Source: Gemmatimonadota bacterium (GTDB lineage Bacteria; Gemmatimonadota; Gemmatimonadetes; Longimicrobiales; Gaopeijiaceae). Taken from it: a stretch of 64,000 nt of DNA. Positions 1 to 8,952 of this stretch are shown here, piece by piece. A model generated the notes under the pieces. That model was not told the DNA's origin. It saw only the letters and a program-made list of their open reading frames with translations, and ran no database searches. Every line of letters begins with the position of its first letter. Within the stretch, counting starts at the first letter, position 1. The stretch covers positions 19,996 to 83,995 of the forward strand of contig JAPPGM010000126.1 of assembly GCA_028874995.1 (NCBI GenBank), in the 5' to 3' direction. The translations under genes were made by a program, and so were the position numbers.

Positions 1-270
1 CCGAGCCCCATCGCCCTCGTGCTCGCGATGAGTCCGAGGATGGGTGGCCCGGACCGGGTGTGTGCGCGTTCGCGATCCTGGGCCGGCAGGGAAGCGACGC
101 TGGACGACAGGGCCAGAGCGCACCACGCCGACGCTAGAGCTGCCCGTGGACAGAATCCCCCCGGTATTCGAGCGGCGATGCATCCGGTCAGGACGCTTCG
201 CTCTACCTTTCCATGATGTAAACTACACACTACATTATGTTATGTTTGCTGTACATTTTATCGGTTTAAG

Positions 271-395
271 GCTGCGCTCTGCGTTGCTGCTCAGCCCAAT
301 AGCGCTTGCTATTGGCCCTTCGTCGCGCCTTGCCATCCCGGCGCCTCGCCGCTCTCGGTGCTCGCGGGGCTCTATCCACGGGCTGCAATCAGGGC
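271..395 (+). repeat. dispersed ~115-bp intergenic element, copy A
   Basis: Aligns by eye with the reverse complement of ~58960-59085: shared CGCTCTCGGTGCTCG and TCCACGGGCTGC, about 33/38 identical in the core, weaker homology (GCTATT, TGCCANCCCGGC) across ~115 bp. Contains perfect hairpin CCAATAGC-GCTT-GCTATTGG at 296-315. Confidence 0.65.
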
Positions 396-405
396 GCGGA
401 CCGGT

Positions 406-714
406 CTACTCCAGTTCGTCCTCGACGAGCACCCGCTTGACCCCAGCCTCGGTGAGGGCCTGTTGCACCTCGTTCACCTTTCCGTAGGCGACATCGGGGT
501 CGACCTTGACGGCAACGACGCGCGTAGCCTCGATGTCCTCGAGGGCTTCGGTCAACTCGCCGGGCGTCATCTCCTCGTCGTCGAGGAGGATGGTGCCGTC
601 CTCGAGCACCGAAACCTGGAGGGGGCCGTCTTCCTCGTCCGCGGTGGCGTCCGGGGGCGGCGCGTCACAGGCGGAAACGGTGGCGAAAAGCGCCAGGGTG
701 AGCAGTGCTCTCAT
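406..714 (-). CDS. ExbD/TolR-like periplasmic domain protein with lipoprotein signal
   Basis: MRALLTLALFATVSAC lipobox, then ..VSVLEDGTILLDDEEMTPGELTEALEDI...VVAVKVDPDVAYGKVNEVQQALTEAGVKRVLV, typical of the ExbD C-terminal domain; start trimmed from the 816 ORF. Confidence 0.7.
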   Translation of the reverse strand: MRALLTLALFATVSACDAPPPDATADEEDGPLQVSVLEDGTILLDDEEMTPGELTEALEDIEATRVVAVKVDPDVAYGKVNEVQQALTEAGVKRVLVEDELE

Positions 715-849
715 GGTATTCTCCCGTTGGGGTTCCGGATCGGACCCGACTTTGGTGCGGGTCCATAGTGGGCCGGTTTGCAGGTGCCGGTCAACCCTGA
801 TACCCGCCGCACGCACCCAGGTTGCGACGAGGCGCCCGAGGGGCCGGTT

Positions 850-1068
850 TCACGGCGCCAATTCCCCCGCTTCCACGGCAACGCTCCTCCGGCAGGCCGC
901 ACAACGCGCCACGACCCGGTCCCTTACGTAGGATACGTCCTCCCTGGGCGGGGTGCGGATCACCGCGCAGGGGGCGCCGCACCGCGGGCACTTCGGGTTC
1001 GGGGTATCCCGGGCCAGCTCCCGCAGCAGGATTCGCCGCTCACGGGCGTTGTAGGCTATTGTATCCAT
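850..1068 (-). CDS. small zinc-ribbon protein (CPRC...CAAC)
   Basis: 72-aa MDTIAYNARERRILLRELARDTPNPKCPRCGAPCAVIRTPPREDVSYVRDRVVARCAACRRSVAVEAGELAP, inside the 850..2076 minus ORF; ATG at 1066-1068. Confidence 0.6.
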   Translation of the reverse strand: MDTIAYNARERRILLRELARDTPNPKCPRCGAPCAVIRTPPREDVSYVRDRVVARCAACRRSVAVEAGELAP

Positions 1069-1227
1069 CGCGGCGGCACGAATGCGGTGGGGCCAACGGC
1101 GCCGTCTCTTCGCGTGTCCTTGCGGGTTGGTGGCGAGGTACGGCGGGGCCCGTCGCAAGCGGCAGCGGGCCGGTCGCGCGGGGGTGGCGGCGAAAGTCAT
1201 GGACAACGAACACAGGCTTACGGATAG

Positions 1228-3645
1228 ATGATCGAACTGTTGGCGGCAATGACGGCCGCCTCCCTGGGAGTGGGACAGGAGGTGGTGGTGGGGGAGAACG
1301 GCACCGGGACGGAGGGGGCGGATTCCGGGCCGGACGTGGTGGTCTACGACGGCAGCGCGGGACAGCTGGAGGTCCCCGGACCCATGGTCGCCGATGCCGA
1401 TATCACCATCGACGGCGAGATCGACGAGGCCGTGTGGGCGGACGCGCCGATACTGACCGGCTTCACCCAGTTCGACCCGGTCGAGGGTGTGCCCGCCACG
1501 CAGCGCACCGAGGCGCGGGTGCTCCTCACCGACGAAGCCATCTACTTCGCGGTGACCGCGTGGGACGACGTGAAAGACGGCGTGCGGGCCACCCTGGGCG
1601 ACCGCGACTCCTTCGCCCGTTCGGACGACTACGTGCGCTTCATCATCGACACCTTCAACGACCACCGGCGGGGCTACGTCATCATGGTCAACCCGCTGGG
1701 CGTGCAGCAGGACGGGCTGTGGGTCGTGGGGGGAGGGGGAGACCGGCGGCGAAGATGGGGTCCGCCGATCGACTGGAATCCGGACTTCGTGTGGGATTCG
1801 AGCGGGCGGATCTTCGACGGGGGATACACGGTCGAGGTGAAGGTGCCGTTCAAGAGCATCCGCTTCCCCAAGGTGCCGGTGCAGGACTGGGGACTCCAGA
1901 TCCACCGCCGCATCGCGCGCAACGGCTACGGCGAGTCGTGGGCGCCGGTGACGGCGAACGTCGCGAACCAGATGGAACAGTTCGGCACGCTCACCGGGCT
2001 TCAGGACCTGAACCCGGGACTCTTCCTCGAGGTCAATCCGGTCCAGACCTTCAGCAAGCAGGGCGCCTACGATCACGACGCGGGGGCGTTCCAGCGCGAG
2101 GGGATCGACGGGGACTTCGGGATGAACGTCACCTACGGGATCACCTCCAACCTGACGCTCGACGCGACCTACAACCCCGATTTCTCCCAGGTTGAAGCCG
2201 ACGCGGGACAGATCCGGGTCAACGAACGCTTCGCCCTCTTCCTGCGCGAGAAGCGCCCGTTCTTCCTCGAGGGCACCGAGATCTTCCAGCTTCCGCGGCA
2301 GCTGGTCTACACGCGTTCAATCGTGAATCCGGTGGTGGGGGCGAAGCTGCAGGGCAAGATCGGGTCCTTCAACGCGGGGTATCTCGGTGCCCTGGATGAT
2401 GTCGCGAACCCCGACAATCCGGGCGAGAACACGCATGCGGTGGTCAATCTGTTCCGTCTGCGGCGCGATCTGGGGAGCACTTCCAACGCCGGCATGGTAT
2501 ACACCGACAGAACCTTCGGCCCGGACCGTTTCAACCGGGTGTTGGGCGTGGACGGGCGGTTCCAGCTGAACCAGCGGTACACGGTCACCCTCCTCGCGGC
2601 GGGCAGCCGCGCGGCGCACGGGGGCCCCGAGTCCGTCAACGGCGGACTCCTCTCCGCCCAGGTGGCCCGCTCCGGCCGCAACTTCCAGTTCGAGGTCGGC
2701 GGCCATGACATCAGCAACGACTTCGAGGCGGGGAGCGGCTTCCTGAGGCGCACCGGCGTCGCCCAGCTGCAGTCGCGGGTGAGCTACAACTTCCGGGGGC
2801 GTCCCGGAGACTTCATCGAGCGGTGGGGCCCGAGCCTCGAGACGGAGGGGCTGTGGACCCACGACGACTTCCGGGCACGGCAGCGCCCGCAGGAGTCCAG
2901 CGTTCAGCTCGGGGGCAGCGTCTCCTTCCGCGGCAACATCACCGTTTGGGGCAACTACTCGCGTTCGTACTATCGCTTCGAGCGCGACAGCTACTACAAT
3001 CTCGCCTCCAGGAGTGCCGGGGGTGTCCGGCAGGCCTTCTTCCCCGACCAGTCGCTCTTCCAGGGTCTCAGTTCGGGGACGATCTTCTTCTGGATCAATT
3101 CCTTCGACCGCGTGCGGGGCAACCTTCGCCTGACGCGATCGGAGTCGCCGCTCTTCGACTTCATCAGCGACGCCCCGGTCGACGTCGCCGATTCCTGGTC
3201 CGGCGACGCCAGCCTGAACCTCTTTCCCACGACGAACCTCAGCGCCGAAGTCGGCGTCCGGCACACGAGTCTCCTGCGACAGCGCGACGGGTCGCTCTAC
3301 TCGCGGGCCACGATCCCGCGCCTCCGGGCGCAGTACCAGTTCAACCGTGCCCTCTACCTGCGGACGATCGTGGAGTACGGCAGCCAGCGCCGGGGCAGCT
3401 TGCTCACCCCCACCGGTGGCGACCAGGTTGTATACTGTTCGGACGGGTCGTGCTTCGACCTGACGGGGTCGGAGTCCAACGATTTCTCTTTCGAGACGCT
3501 GCTGAGCTACGAACCGACCCCGGGGACGGTCTTCTTCATGGGGTACACGCGCCGCATGGAGGACATGGAGGCCTTCCGCTTCCGGGATGTGCGCCCGGAG
3601 GCCGAGGGATTGTTCGTGAAACTTTCCTACCGGTTCCGGGGGTAG
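1228..3645 (+). CDS. DUF5916 domain-containing outer-membrane protein with CBM9-like N-terminal domain
   Basis: DGEIDEAVWADAPILTGFTQFDPVEGVPATQRTEARVLLTDEAIYFAVTAWD... then NPDFSQVEADAGQIRVNERFALFLREKRPFFLEGTEIF and a beta-barrel-like C-terminus. Confidence 0.85.
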   Translation: MIELLAAMTAASLGVGQEVVVGENGTGTEGADSGPDVVVYDGSAGQLEVPGPMVADADITIDGEIDEAVWADAPILTGFTQFDPVEGVPATQRTEARVLLTDEAIYFAVTAWDDVKDGVRATLGDRDSFARSDDYVRFIIDTFNDHRRGYVIMVNPLGVQQDGLWVVGGGGDRRRRWGPPIDWNPDFVWDSSGRIFDGGYTVEVKVPFKSIRFPKVPVQDWGLQIHRRIARNGYGESWAPVTANVANQMEQFGTLTGLQDLNPGLFLEVNPVQTFSKQGAYDHDAGAFQREGIDGDFGMNVTYGITSNLTLDATYNPDFSQVEADAGQIRVNERFALFLREKRPFFLEGTEIFQLPRQLVYTRSIVNPVVGAKLQGKIGSFNAGYLGALDDVANPDNPGENTHAVVNLFRLRRDLGSTSNAGMVYTDRTFGPDRFNRVLGVDGRFQLNQRYTVTLLAAGSRAAHGGPESVNGGLLSAQVARSGRNFQFEVGGHDISNDFEAGSGFLRRTGVAQLQSRVSYNFRGRPGDFIERWGPSLETEGLWTHDDFRARQRPQESSVQLGGSVSFRGNITVWGNYSRSYYRFERDSYYNLASRSAGGVRQAFFPDQSLFQGLSSGTIFFWINSFDRVRGNLRLTRSESPLFDFISDAPVDVADSWSGDASLNLFPTTNLSAEVGVRHTSLLRQRDGSLYSRATIPRLRAQYQFNRALYLRTIVEYGSQRRGSLLTPTGGDQVVYCSDGSCFDLTGSESNDFSFETLLSYEPTPGTVFFMGYTRRMEDMEAFRFRDVRPEAEGLFVKLSYRFRG

Positions 3646-3687
3646 GGTAAAGGACGTTCCCGGAACGCGAGATAAGGAGATGATGGA

Positions 3688-3894
3688 ATGACGATAAGAA
3701 CCGTCGGAGCTCTCACGGCCACCGGTGTGGTGAGTTTCCTGTTGCTGAAGCTGATCGCGGCCGTCACGGCGCCGCTCGTAGGCATGTTCTTCAGCTTCAT
3801 GGCTCTGGCCCTCAAGGTGGGGCTGGTGGTCGGGGTCGCCTATTTCCTGTACCGGATGTTCCGCCGGCGGCAGGAAGAGGAGATCGTCGCTTAG
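3688..3894 (+). CDS. small hydrophobic membrane protein
   Basis: 68 aa, two hydrophobic segments, RBS-like AAGGAG upstream, basic C-terminus. Confidence 0.6.
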   Translation: MTIRTVGALTATGVVSFLLLKLIAAVTAPLVGMFFSFMALALKVGLVVGVAYFLYRMFRRRQEEEIVA

Positions 3895-3940
3895 GTCGGG
3901 TTCGGCCGCCGGGGGATGAGCGCGGCGGCCGTTTTTCCTT

Positions 3941-5728
3941 CTACTTGCTTCCGGGTTGCGGGGTCTTGCCGCCCGGGGGCCATTCCTTTCCACCTGGGCG
4001 TCGGGACTTTCTTCCGCCCGTCGAGCGCGCCTTGCCCCTCGACTGCCGAGTCTTTGCGCCTGGCCCACGCGCCTCCGCGCCAGACTGCCGCCTTTTTGCG
4101 TCCGAATGTCGCTCTTTTGCGCCCGGCCGCCGCTGCTTGGCGCCCGGCCGCCGCTCCCGCCCTCCCGTCCCCCAATCCCGCCCCCCCGGCCGCCGTTCCT
4201 TCGCCCGGTCGTAGTCGACGCGAAGGCTGCGGCCGCCCAGCGTGATCCCGTTCATCGCGGAGATCACCTTTTTCGCGTCGCTTTCGCGGACCTCGATCAG
4301 TGAGTGGCTCTCGCGCACGTCGATGCGTCCCACCCTCCTGCCGGGAACGCCCGACTGGTTGGTGAGGGCGCCGAGCAGGTCGCCGGGTCCGAGGTCGTCG
4401 CGCTTTCCCGCGGAAACGAAGAGGCGCACCCAGCTCTCGGGCACGGATGCGTGCGTCGCACCAACCGACGGGGATTCCTTCTTCGCGCTTCTGCGGTCGA
4501 GGAGGAGCAGGGCCGCGGCCGCGACTTCGGCAGCCGAGAACCGGTCCAGCAGCGACTCGACGAGAAGGTAGTAGGACGCCATCTCGGGGGCGCGCGCCGC
4601 TTCGTGCAGCTCGTCGACGCGGGCGTCGAGGGTGGCCGAGACGCGGGGGGGACGGGTGGGGCGGATCCGTTTGAGGCGGAGGCCGGCACCGGCGGCGACC
4701 TCCCTGAGGTGTCCCGTTTCGCGAATAGCGGCGAGGACCCAGGCGGGGCCGCCGGCCGCGTGACGCAGCGTTGCCGCGGCGGCTCCCGCGGGGACCGAGC
4801 AGGACAGCGTTGCCACGGTCGCGGGGTCGGCGATGGCGTCGAGAGCCTCGCGGCCGGCCTCGTCCTCGCCGGGGGACAGCCAGACGGGCACGGTCTCGTC
4901 GCCGGGGGGGCCGGAGACGTAGCCGTGCATGGCCAGAAAATCCCCCAGGTCCGCGGCCTGATCGGCCGACGAGGCGAAGATCAGCACATGGCGGATCGGA
5001 TCTTCCAGGAGTTCGGCCGCAAGGGCCAGCGCCGCCTCCCAGCGATCGCCCTCGATCACCACCTGGTTGAGTTCACGTGAGGATTCGCCGGTTTCCGGCC
5101 CGGTCTTCGCCGGCTCCCCCGGGACCTGGCGCGGCCCGGGCGGCACGGTGGTGGCCCGGTGCGTGAATCGTTCGGCGAGCGAGCGCAGCGGGGGGCCGAA
5201 GGGATGTCCGCAGAAGATGCGCTGACACTCGCGGGGCAGTTCAGTGAGGAATGTCTCGAGGTGGTCCGGGCGGACACCCTTGACCACGCCGTCGCCATCG
5301 TGCAGGACGAGCGCCCGGACGTGGGAGACATCGACGGACCGGTCGCATAGCGCCTGCACACGGTCGGCCGGGACGAAGAGGAAGTCGGCGCGTTCGGGGA
5401 GCAGCCAGTGTTCGGCCAGCGCCGCGGCACGTGCGCCCGACGCCTCGCACAGGCCCGCGAAGGACCGGGCGAGTTCGGTGGCCTGGCGGTGTCCCGCGCA
5501 GAGGATCAGGCAGACCGGCGCGCCATGGCCGCCCTCAAGCCGGTCCAGCAGGGGGGCGCCGTAACCGACCAGGGTGCCGCTGCCCGGTCCCGCCCGGCCC
5601 ATCAGGTCGTTCCCGCGCGCGATGACCGGGATTGCCGCCGCCTGGAAGGGCGTGGGGGTCTCGATGCCCTCGGCCGCTAGGCCCGCCACGGTCTCCGGGC
5701 CGAGGGGAAGGTCTTCGAAGGACTTCAT
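3941..5728 (-). CDS. degenerate DEAD-box-like helicase with DbpA-type RNA-binding domain and basic repetitive tail
   Basis: Q-motif-like FEDLPLGPETVAGLAAEGIETPTPFQAAAIPVIARGNDL; motif I is GRAGPGSGT; no DEAD motif (LVLHDGDG); C-terminal GDLLGALTNQSGVPGRRVGRIDVRESHSLIEVRESDAKKVISAMNGITLGGRSLRVDYDRAKE resembles DbpA RBD; tail rich in RRPGAK-like units. Confidence 0.8.
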   Translation of the reverse strand: MKSFEDLPLGPETVAGLAAEGIETPTPFQAAAIPVIARGNDLMGRAGPGSGTLVGYGAPLLDRLEGGHGAPVCLILCAGHRQATELARSFAGLCEASGARAAALAEHWLLPERADFLFVPADRVQALCDRSVDVSHVRALVLHDGDGVVKGVRPDHLETFLTELPRECQRIFCGHPFGPPLRSLAERFTHRATTVPPGPRQVPGEPAKTGPETGESSRELNQVVIEGDRWEAALALAAELLEDPIRHVLIFASSADQAADLGDFLAMHGYVSGPPGDETVPVWLSPGEDEAGREALDAIADPATVATLSCSVPAGAAAATLRHAAGGPAWVLAAIRETGHLREVAAGAGLRLKRIRPTRPPRVSATLDARVDELHEAARAPEMASYYLLVESLLDRFSAAEVAAAALLLLDRRSAKKESPSVGATHASVPESWVRLFVSAGKRDDLGPGDLLGALTNQSGVPGRRVGRIDVRESHSLIEVRESDAKKVISAMNGITLGGRSLRVDYDRAKERRPGGRDWGTGGRERRPGAKQRRPGAKERHSDAKRRQSGAEARGPGAKTRQSRGKARSTGGRKSRRPGGKEWPPGGKTPQPGSK

Positions 5729-5744
5729 CGGGGAGGGTGGGCTG

Positions 5745-6047
5745 CTACGTCAGTTCGCCCGAGCCGGGACCGCCGGCGTCGCCGTACTCGTACGGAAGGT
5801 GGTTGAGAAAGCGCTGGATCTCGTAGTCCATGCGCGAAGTGCGGAGCCGGTCGGTGCGCGCGGTCACATCGGTGAAGGGGCCGTGACGGTGGACGGAGAG
5901 GACCACGGTGCCCTCGTCGCCGGTGTAGGTGGCCCCGTGCGAGGACTGCTTCGACCTGGTGAGGCCGATGTACACCGGCAGGATTTCTTCGGCCCGCGCC
6001 AGGACCTCCGCCGGAGGAAGCGCCGTCTTGCGTTCGTATCCCGCCAT
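5745..6047 (-). CDS. conserved hypothetical protein
   Basis: 100 aa MAGYERKTALPPAEVLARAEEILPVYIGLTRSKQSSHGATYTGDEGTVVLSVHRHGPFTDVTARTDRLRTSRMDYEIQRFLNHLPYEYGD...; ATG at 6045-6047. Confidence 0.65.
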   Translation of the reverse strand: MAGYERKTALPPAEVLARAEEILPVYIGLTRSKQSSHGATYTGDEGTVVLSVHRHGPFTDVTARTDRLRTSRMDYEIQRFLNHLPYEYGDAGGPGSGELT

Positions 6048-6057
6048 TGTCTTCCCT

Positions 6058-6660
6058 CTACTCGTTGGTTTCCGCTGTGAGTTCGTTCTCGATCCACCGT
6101 TTCCACCGCGCGATTTCGGCCGACGTGGCCAGGCCCTCCAGTCGGCGTTCGCCCGCGACCAGCGCCGGGAGCTTGATGACGTCGTGTGTCCGGAGCGCCT
6201 CCCGGTGCCCCAGGACGACATCGGTGTAGCGGTCCACGTCCAGCACCGCCCTGGTCTCGGTGCGGTCCAGTCCGGCGCGGTGCGCGATTTCAACCAGCAA
6301 ATCTATCCGCCCGATGTCGATCCGGTCGACGAAGTGGGCTTCGAACAATGCGCGCCGGACGGTGTGGTCACAATCCCTGTCGCGCGCGAACTCGGCCAGT
6401 TCGTGGGCCTTGCGGGTCCACGGCAGCAGCTGCGGGGTCTCCATGGGGACGCCGAGATCATGGGCGAGGTTGGTGATCCGGGCGTGGTAGTCCTGCCAAC
6501 GGGCGCCGGCGGGGTCGATCAGCAGGTGCGGGGGCGGCCGGAGCTCGAAACCGCGCCATTCGATGGCGTCCGACGCCCCGGCCTCGTCGACCAGGTGCGA
6601 GGCCAGGCGCGAGGCGGGATCGATGAAATCGAAGTAGAAGACGGGGGGCGGGGTGGGCAT
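6058..6660 (-). CDS. DsbA-family / 2-hydroxychromene-2-carboxylate isomerase-like thioredoxin-fold protein
   Basis: FYFDFIDPASRLASHLVDEAGASDAIEWRGFELRPPP...EAHFVDRIDIGRIDLLVEIAHRAGLD...LPALVAGERRLEGLATSAEI. Confidence 0.8.
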   Translation of the reverse strand: MPTPPPVFYFDFIDPASRLASHLVDEAGASDAIEWRGFELRPPPHLLIDPAGARWQDYHARITNLAHDLGVPMETPQLLPWTRKAHELAEFARDRDCDHTVRRALFEAHFVDRIDIGRIDLLVEIAHRAGLDRTETRAVLDVDRYTDVVLGHREALRTHDVIKLPALVAGERRLEGLATSAEIARWKRWIENELTAETNE

Positions 6661-6933
6661 GGTCCAGGGTACCGGAAGTCGGTGGACAGAGCCATCCGAA
6701 TGCCGGGGGGATTCCTTCCAGGGGCTGTTCGGGGCGACGGAAAGGGTTGCCAAAGATACCTCCGCGAACCGATTGTGCGACGGCTCAGCCCGGAGCGGTC
6801 GCATCGGCGGCGCCTTGTGCAGCCTGGGTCGCCCGGGTGCCGGCGAAGGGCCGGAATTCCGGAATCCCCGCTCCCCCTCCGGCCGGCGTCCGGATGGGAG
6901 CAACACAGGAAGACTACCAACAACGACCAACCC

Positions 6934-8121
6934 ATGACCTATTCCAAGAACATCGCTCGGCTTCAGCCGTCGGCCACCGTGACGGTGAGCACGCTCGCCA
7001 AAAAGCTGCGTGCCGAGGGACGCGACATCATCAACCTGAGCGCGGGCGAGCCCGACTTCGACACCCCCGAGGGGATCGCCGAGGCCGGCATCGTGGGGAT
7101 CCGGCAGGGGCGCACCCGGTACACCCCAGCCGCGGGCCTCCCCGAACTGCGCGCGGCGGCCGCCGAATACATGACCGCGGGGACCGCCTACCCGGCCGAT
7201 CCGGCCCGGGTGGTGGTCTCGGCGGGCGCGAAACAGTCGCTCTTCAACGCCTGCTTCTGCCTCTTCGGGCCCGGCGACGAGGTGCTGATCGGGTCGCCGT
7301 ACTGGACCTCCTACCCCGAGATGGTGACGCTGGCGCGCGCCGAGCCCGTCCCGGTGGCCGGGAGCGAGAGCCGCGAATTCATGCTCACACCCGACGACTT
7401 GGAGGCAGCGGCAACGGAGCGGAGCAAGGGGCTGATCCTCTCGACCCCATCGAATCCGACGGGGGGCGTGTATTCCAAGGCGGCGCTCGGCGCAATAGCG
7501 GAATGGGCCAGGTCGCGCGGCGTCACCTTGGTCAGCGACGAGATCTATCAGGAGATCTACTACGGCGAGGGAGACAAGGCCCCGGGCGCGCTGGATCTGG
7601 CCCCGGGCGCGGTGGGCAACCTGGTGGTCACCAACGGAATGTCCAAGGCGTTCGCGATGACCGGGTGGCGGGTCGGCTTCTCGTACACCACGGCCGAGCT
7701 TGCCGCGAAGATGTCGGCGCTCCAGAGCCACGTGTCGCTGAACGCGGCCACACCGTCCCAGGTGGCCGCCCTGGAAGGCCTCACCCGGGGCGAGGAGGGC
7801 GCGCGTGACCGCGCCGTCATGCTGGCCGCCTTCCGCCGCCGCCGCGACCTCGTCACGCGCCTCTTCGACGAGCTGCTCCCGGGGTGCTTCTACGTCCGTC
7901 CCGAGGGCGCGTTCTACCTGTACTTCGGCGTGGACGGCGCCTTCGACGGGGACATCACCTGCGCCGGTGACGTCTGCACGCGCATCCTCGAGGAGGTGGG
8001 CGTGGCGATCGTCCCGGGCGAGGCGTTCGGCGACCCGCGCTTCGCCCGCATGAGCACCGCTTCGTCGGACGAGGACATCGAGGAGGGGGTGCGGCGCATG
8101 GCCAAGGTGCTGGGCGGGTGA
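6934..8121 (+). CDS. pyridoxal-phosphate aspartate aminotransferase (class I/II)
   Basis: INLSAGEPDFDTPEGIAEAG...GRTRYTPAAGLPELRAAAAEYM...SNPTGGVY...VSDEIYQEIYY...NGMSKAFAMTGWRVGF. Confidence 0.93.
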   Translation: MTYSKNIARLQPSATVTVSTLAKKLRAEGRDIINLSAGEPDFDTPEGIAEAGIVGIRQGRTRYTPAAGLPELRAAAAEYMTAGTAYPADPARVVVSAGAKQSLFNACFCLFGPGDEVLIGSPYWTSYPEMVTLARAEPVPVAGSESREFMLTPDDLEAAATERSKGLILSTPSNPTGGVYSKAALGAIAEWARSRGVTLVSDEIYQEIYYGEGDKAPGALDLAPGAVGNLVVTNGMSKAFAMTGWRVGFSYTTAELAAKMSALQSHVSLNAATPSQVAALEGLTRGEEGARDRAVMLAAFRRRRDLVTRLFDELLPGCFYVRPEGAFYLYFGVDGAFDGDITCAGDVCTRILEEVGVAIVPGEAFGDPRFARMSTASSDEDIEEGVRRMAKVLGG

Positions 8122-8185
8122 GCGCGCCGTCCGCGACGGTGCCCGGATCGCCCCCGTGACGTGCGACTCATGGCGAGCGTGCTGA

Positions 8186-8920
8186 ATGGGTGAGGGGAGG
8201 AGGGGAGAGGGGGATCCCGGCGCGGCCGAGACCATCGTAAGCGGCGCGCCCGCGCCCTCGGAATTCCCGCACGACGAACTGGACGGATACGTACGCAACC
8301 TCTTCGCGAGGGAGGACGACTGCCTGCGCGCGATACGCGCCCGGGCCGCCGAAGCCTCGCTGCCCGCGATCCAGCTCCCCCCCGCCACCGCCCGCGCCGT
8401 CCAGATCCTGCTGCGTGCGATCGGGGCGCGACGCGTTCTCGAAATCGGCACGCTGGCAGGCTACTCGGCGGTGTGGATCGCGCGGGCGCTGCCGCCCGAC
8501 GGCATGCTGATCACGCTGGAAATCGACCCGGACCGTGCCGCCATGGCCCGCAAGTCGGTAGAAGATACCGGCCTCGCCGACCGTGTCGACGTGCGGGTCG
8601 GCGACGCGCTCGACCTGATGACCGCGCTGGATCCGGATCCTCCCTTCGACGCCGTCTTCCTGGACGCCGACAAGGAGCGCTACTGCGACTACCTGGAGCA
8701 GGCGGCGCGTCTTGTCCGCCACAAAGGCCTGTTAGTGGCCGACAACGCGCTTTGGCGCGGCGAAGTTATGGATCCGGAAAGGTTCGGGGGGCTGGCGGTG
8801 GACATTCACCGCTTCAACGAGCGGGTGGCCGCCGATCCGCGCTTCGAGGCGACCATCCTGCCCGTGGGGGACGGGTTGTTGGTCGCGGTGAGAACTACCG
8901 GCAAATCTGCTAGCAATTAG
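8186..8920 (+). CDS. O-methyltransferase (SAM-dependent, CCoAOMT-like)
   Basis: RRVLEIGTLAGYSAVWIARALPPDGMLITLEIDPDRAAMARKSVEDTGLADRVDVRVGDALD...FDAVFLDADKERYCDYLEQA. Confidence 0.92.
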   Translation: MGEGRRGEGDPGAAETIVSGAPAPSEFPHDELDGYVRNLFAREDDCLRAIRARAAEASLPAIQLPPATARAVQILLRAIGARRVLEIGTLAGYSAVWIARALPPDGMLITLEIDPDRAAMARKSVEDTGLADRVDVRVGDALDLMTALDPDPPFDAVFLDADKERYCDYLEQAARLVRHKGLLVADNALWRGEVMDPERFGGLAVDIHRFNERVAADPRFEATILPVGDGLLVAVRTTGKSASN

Positions 8921-8952
8921 TGCTAGCACCCGACTGGAGGCCTCGAGCCCCC

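Noticed and set aside
2317-4068. Long minus-strand ORF (583 aa) opposite the DUF5916 gene; likewise 850..2076 (upper part), 43201..45381, 52111..54804 and 58.x kb antisense ORFs
   Set aside because: Arg/Pro/His/Gly-rich compositions without recognisable motifs, opposite strongly supported genes; expected by-products of high-GC codon usage.
3945-4200. RRPGAK-like units treated as a DNA tandem repeat
   Set aside because: Repeats are degenerate at DNA level; better described as a low-complexity basic protein tail.
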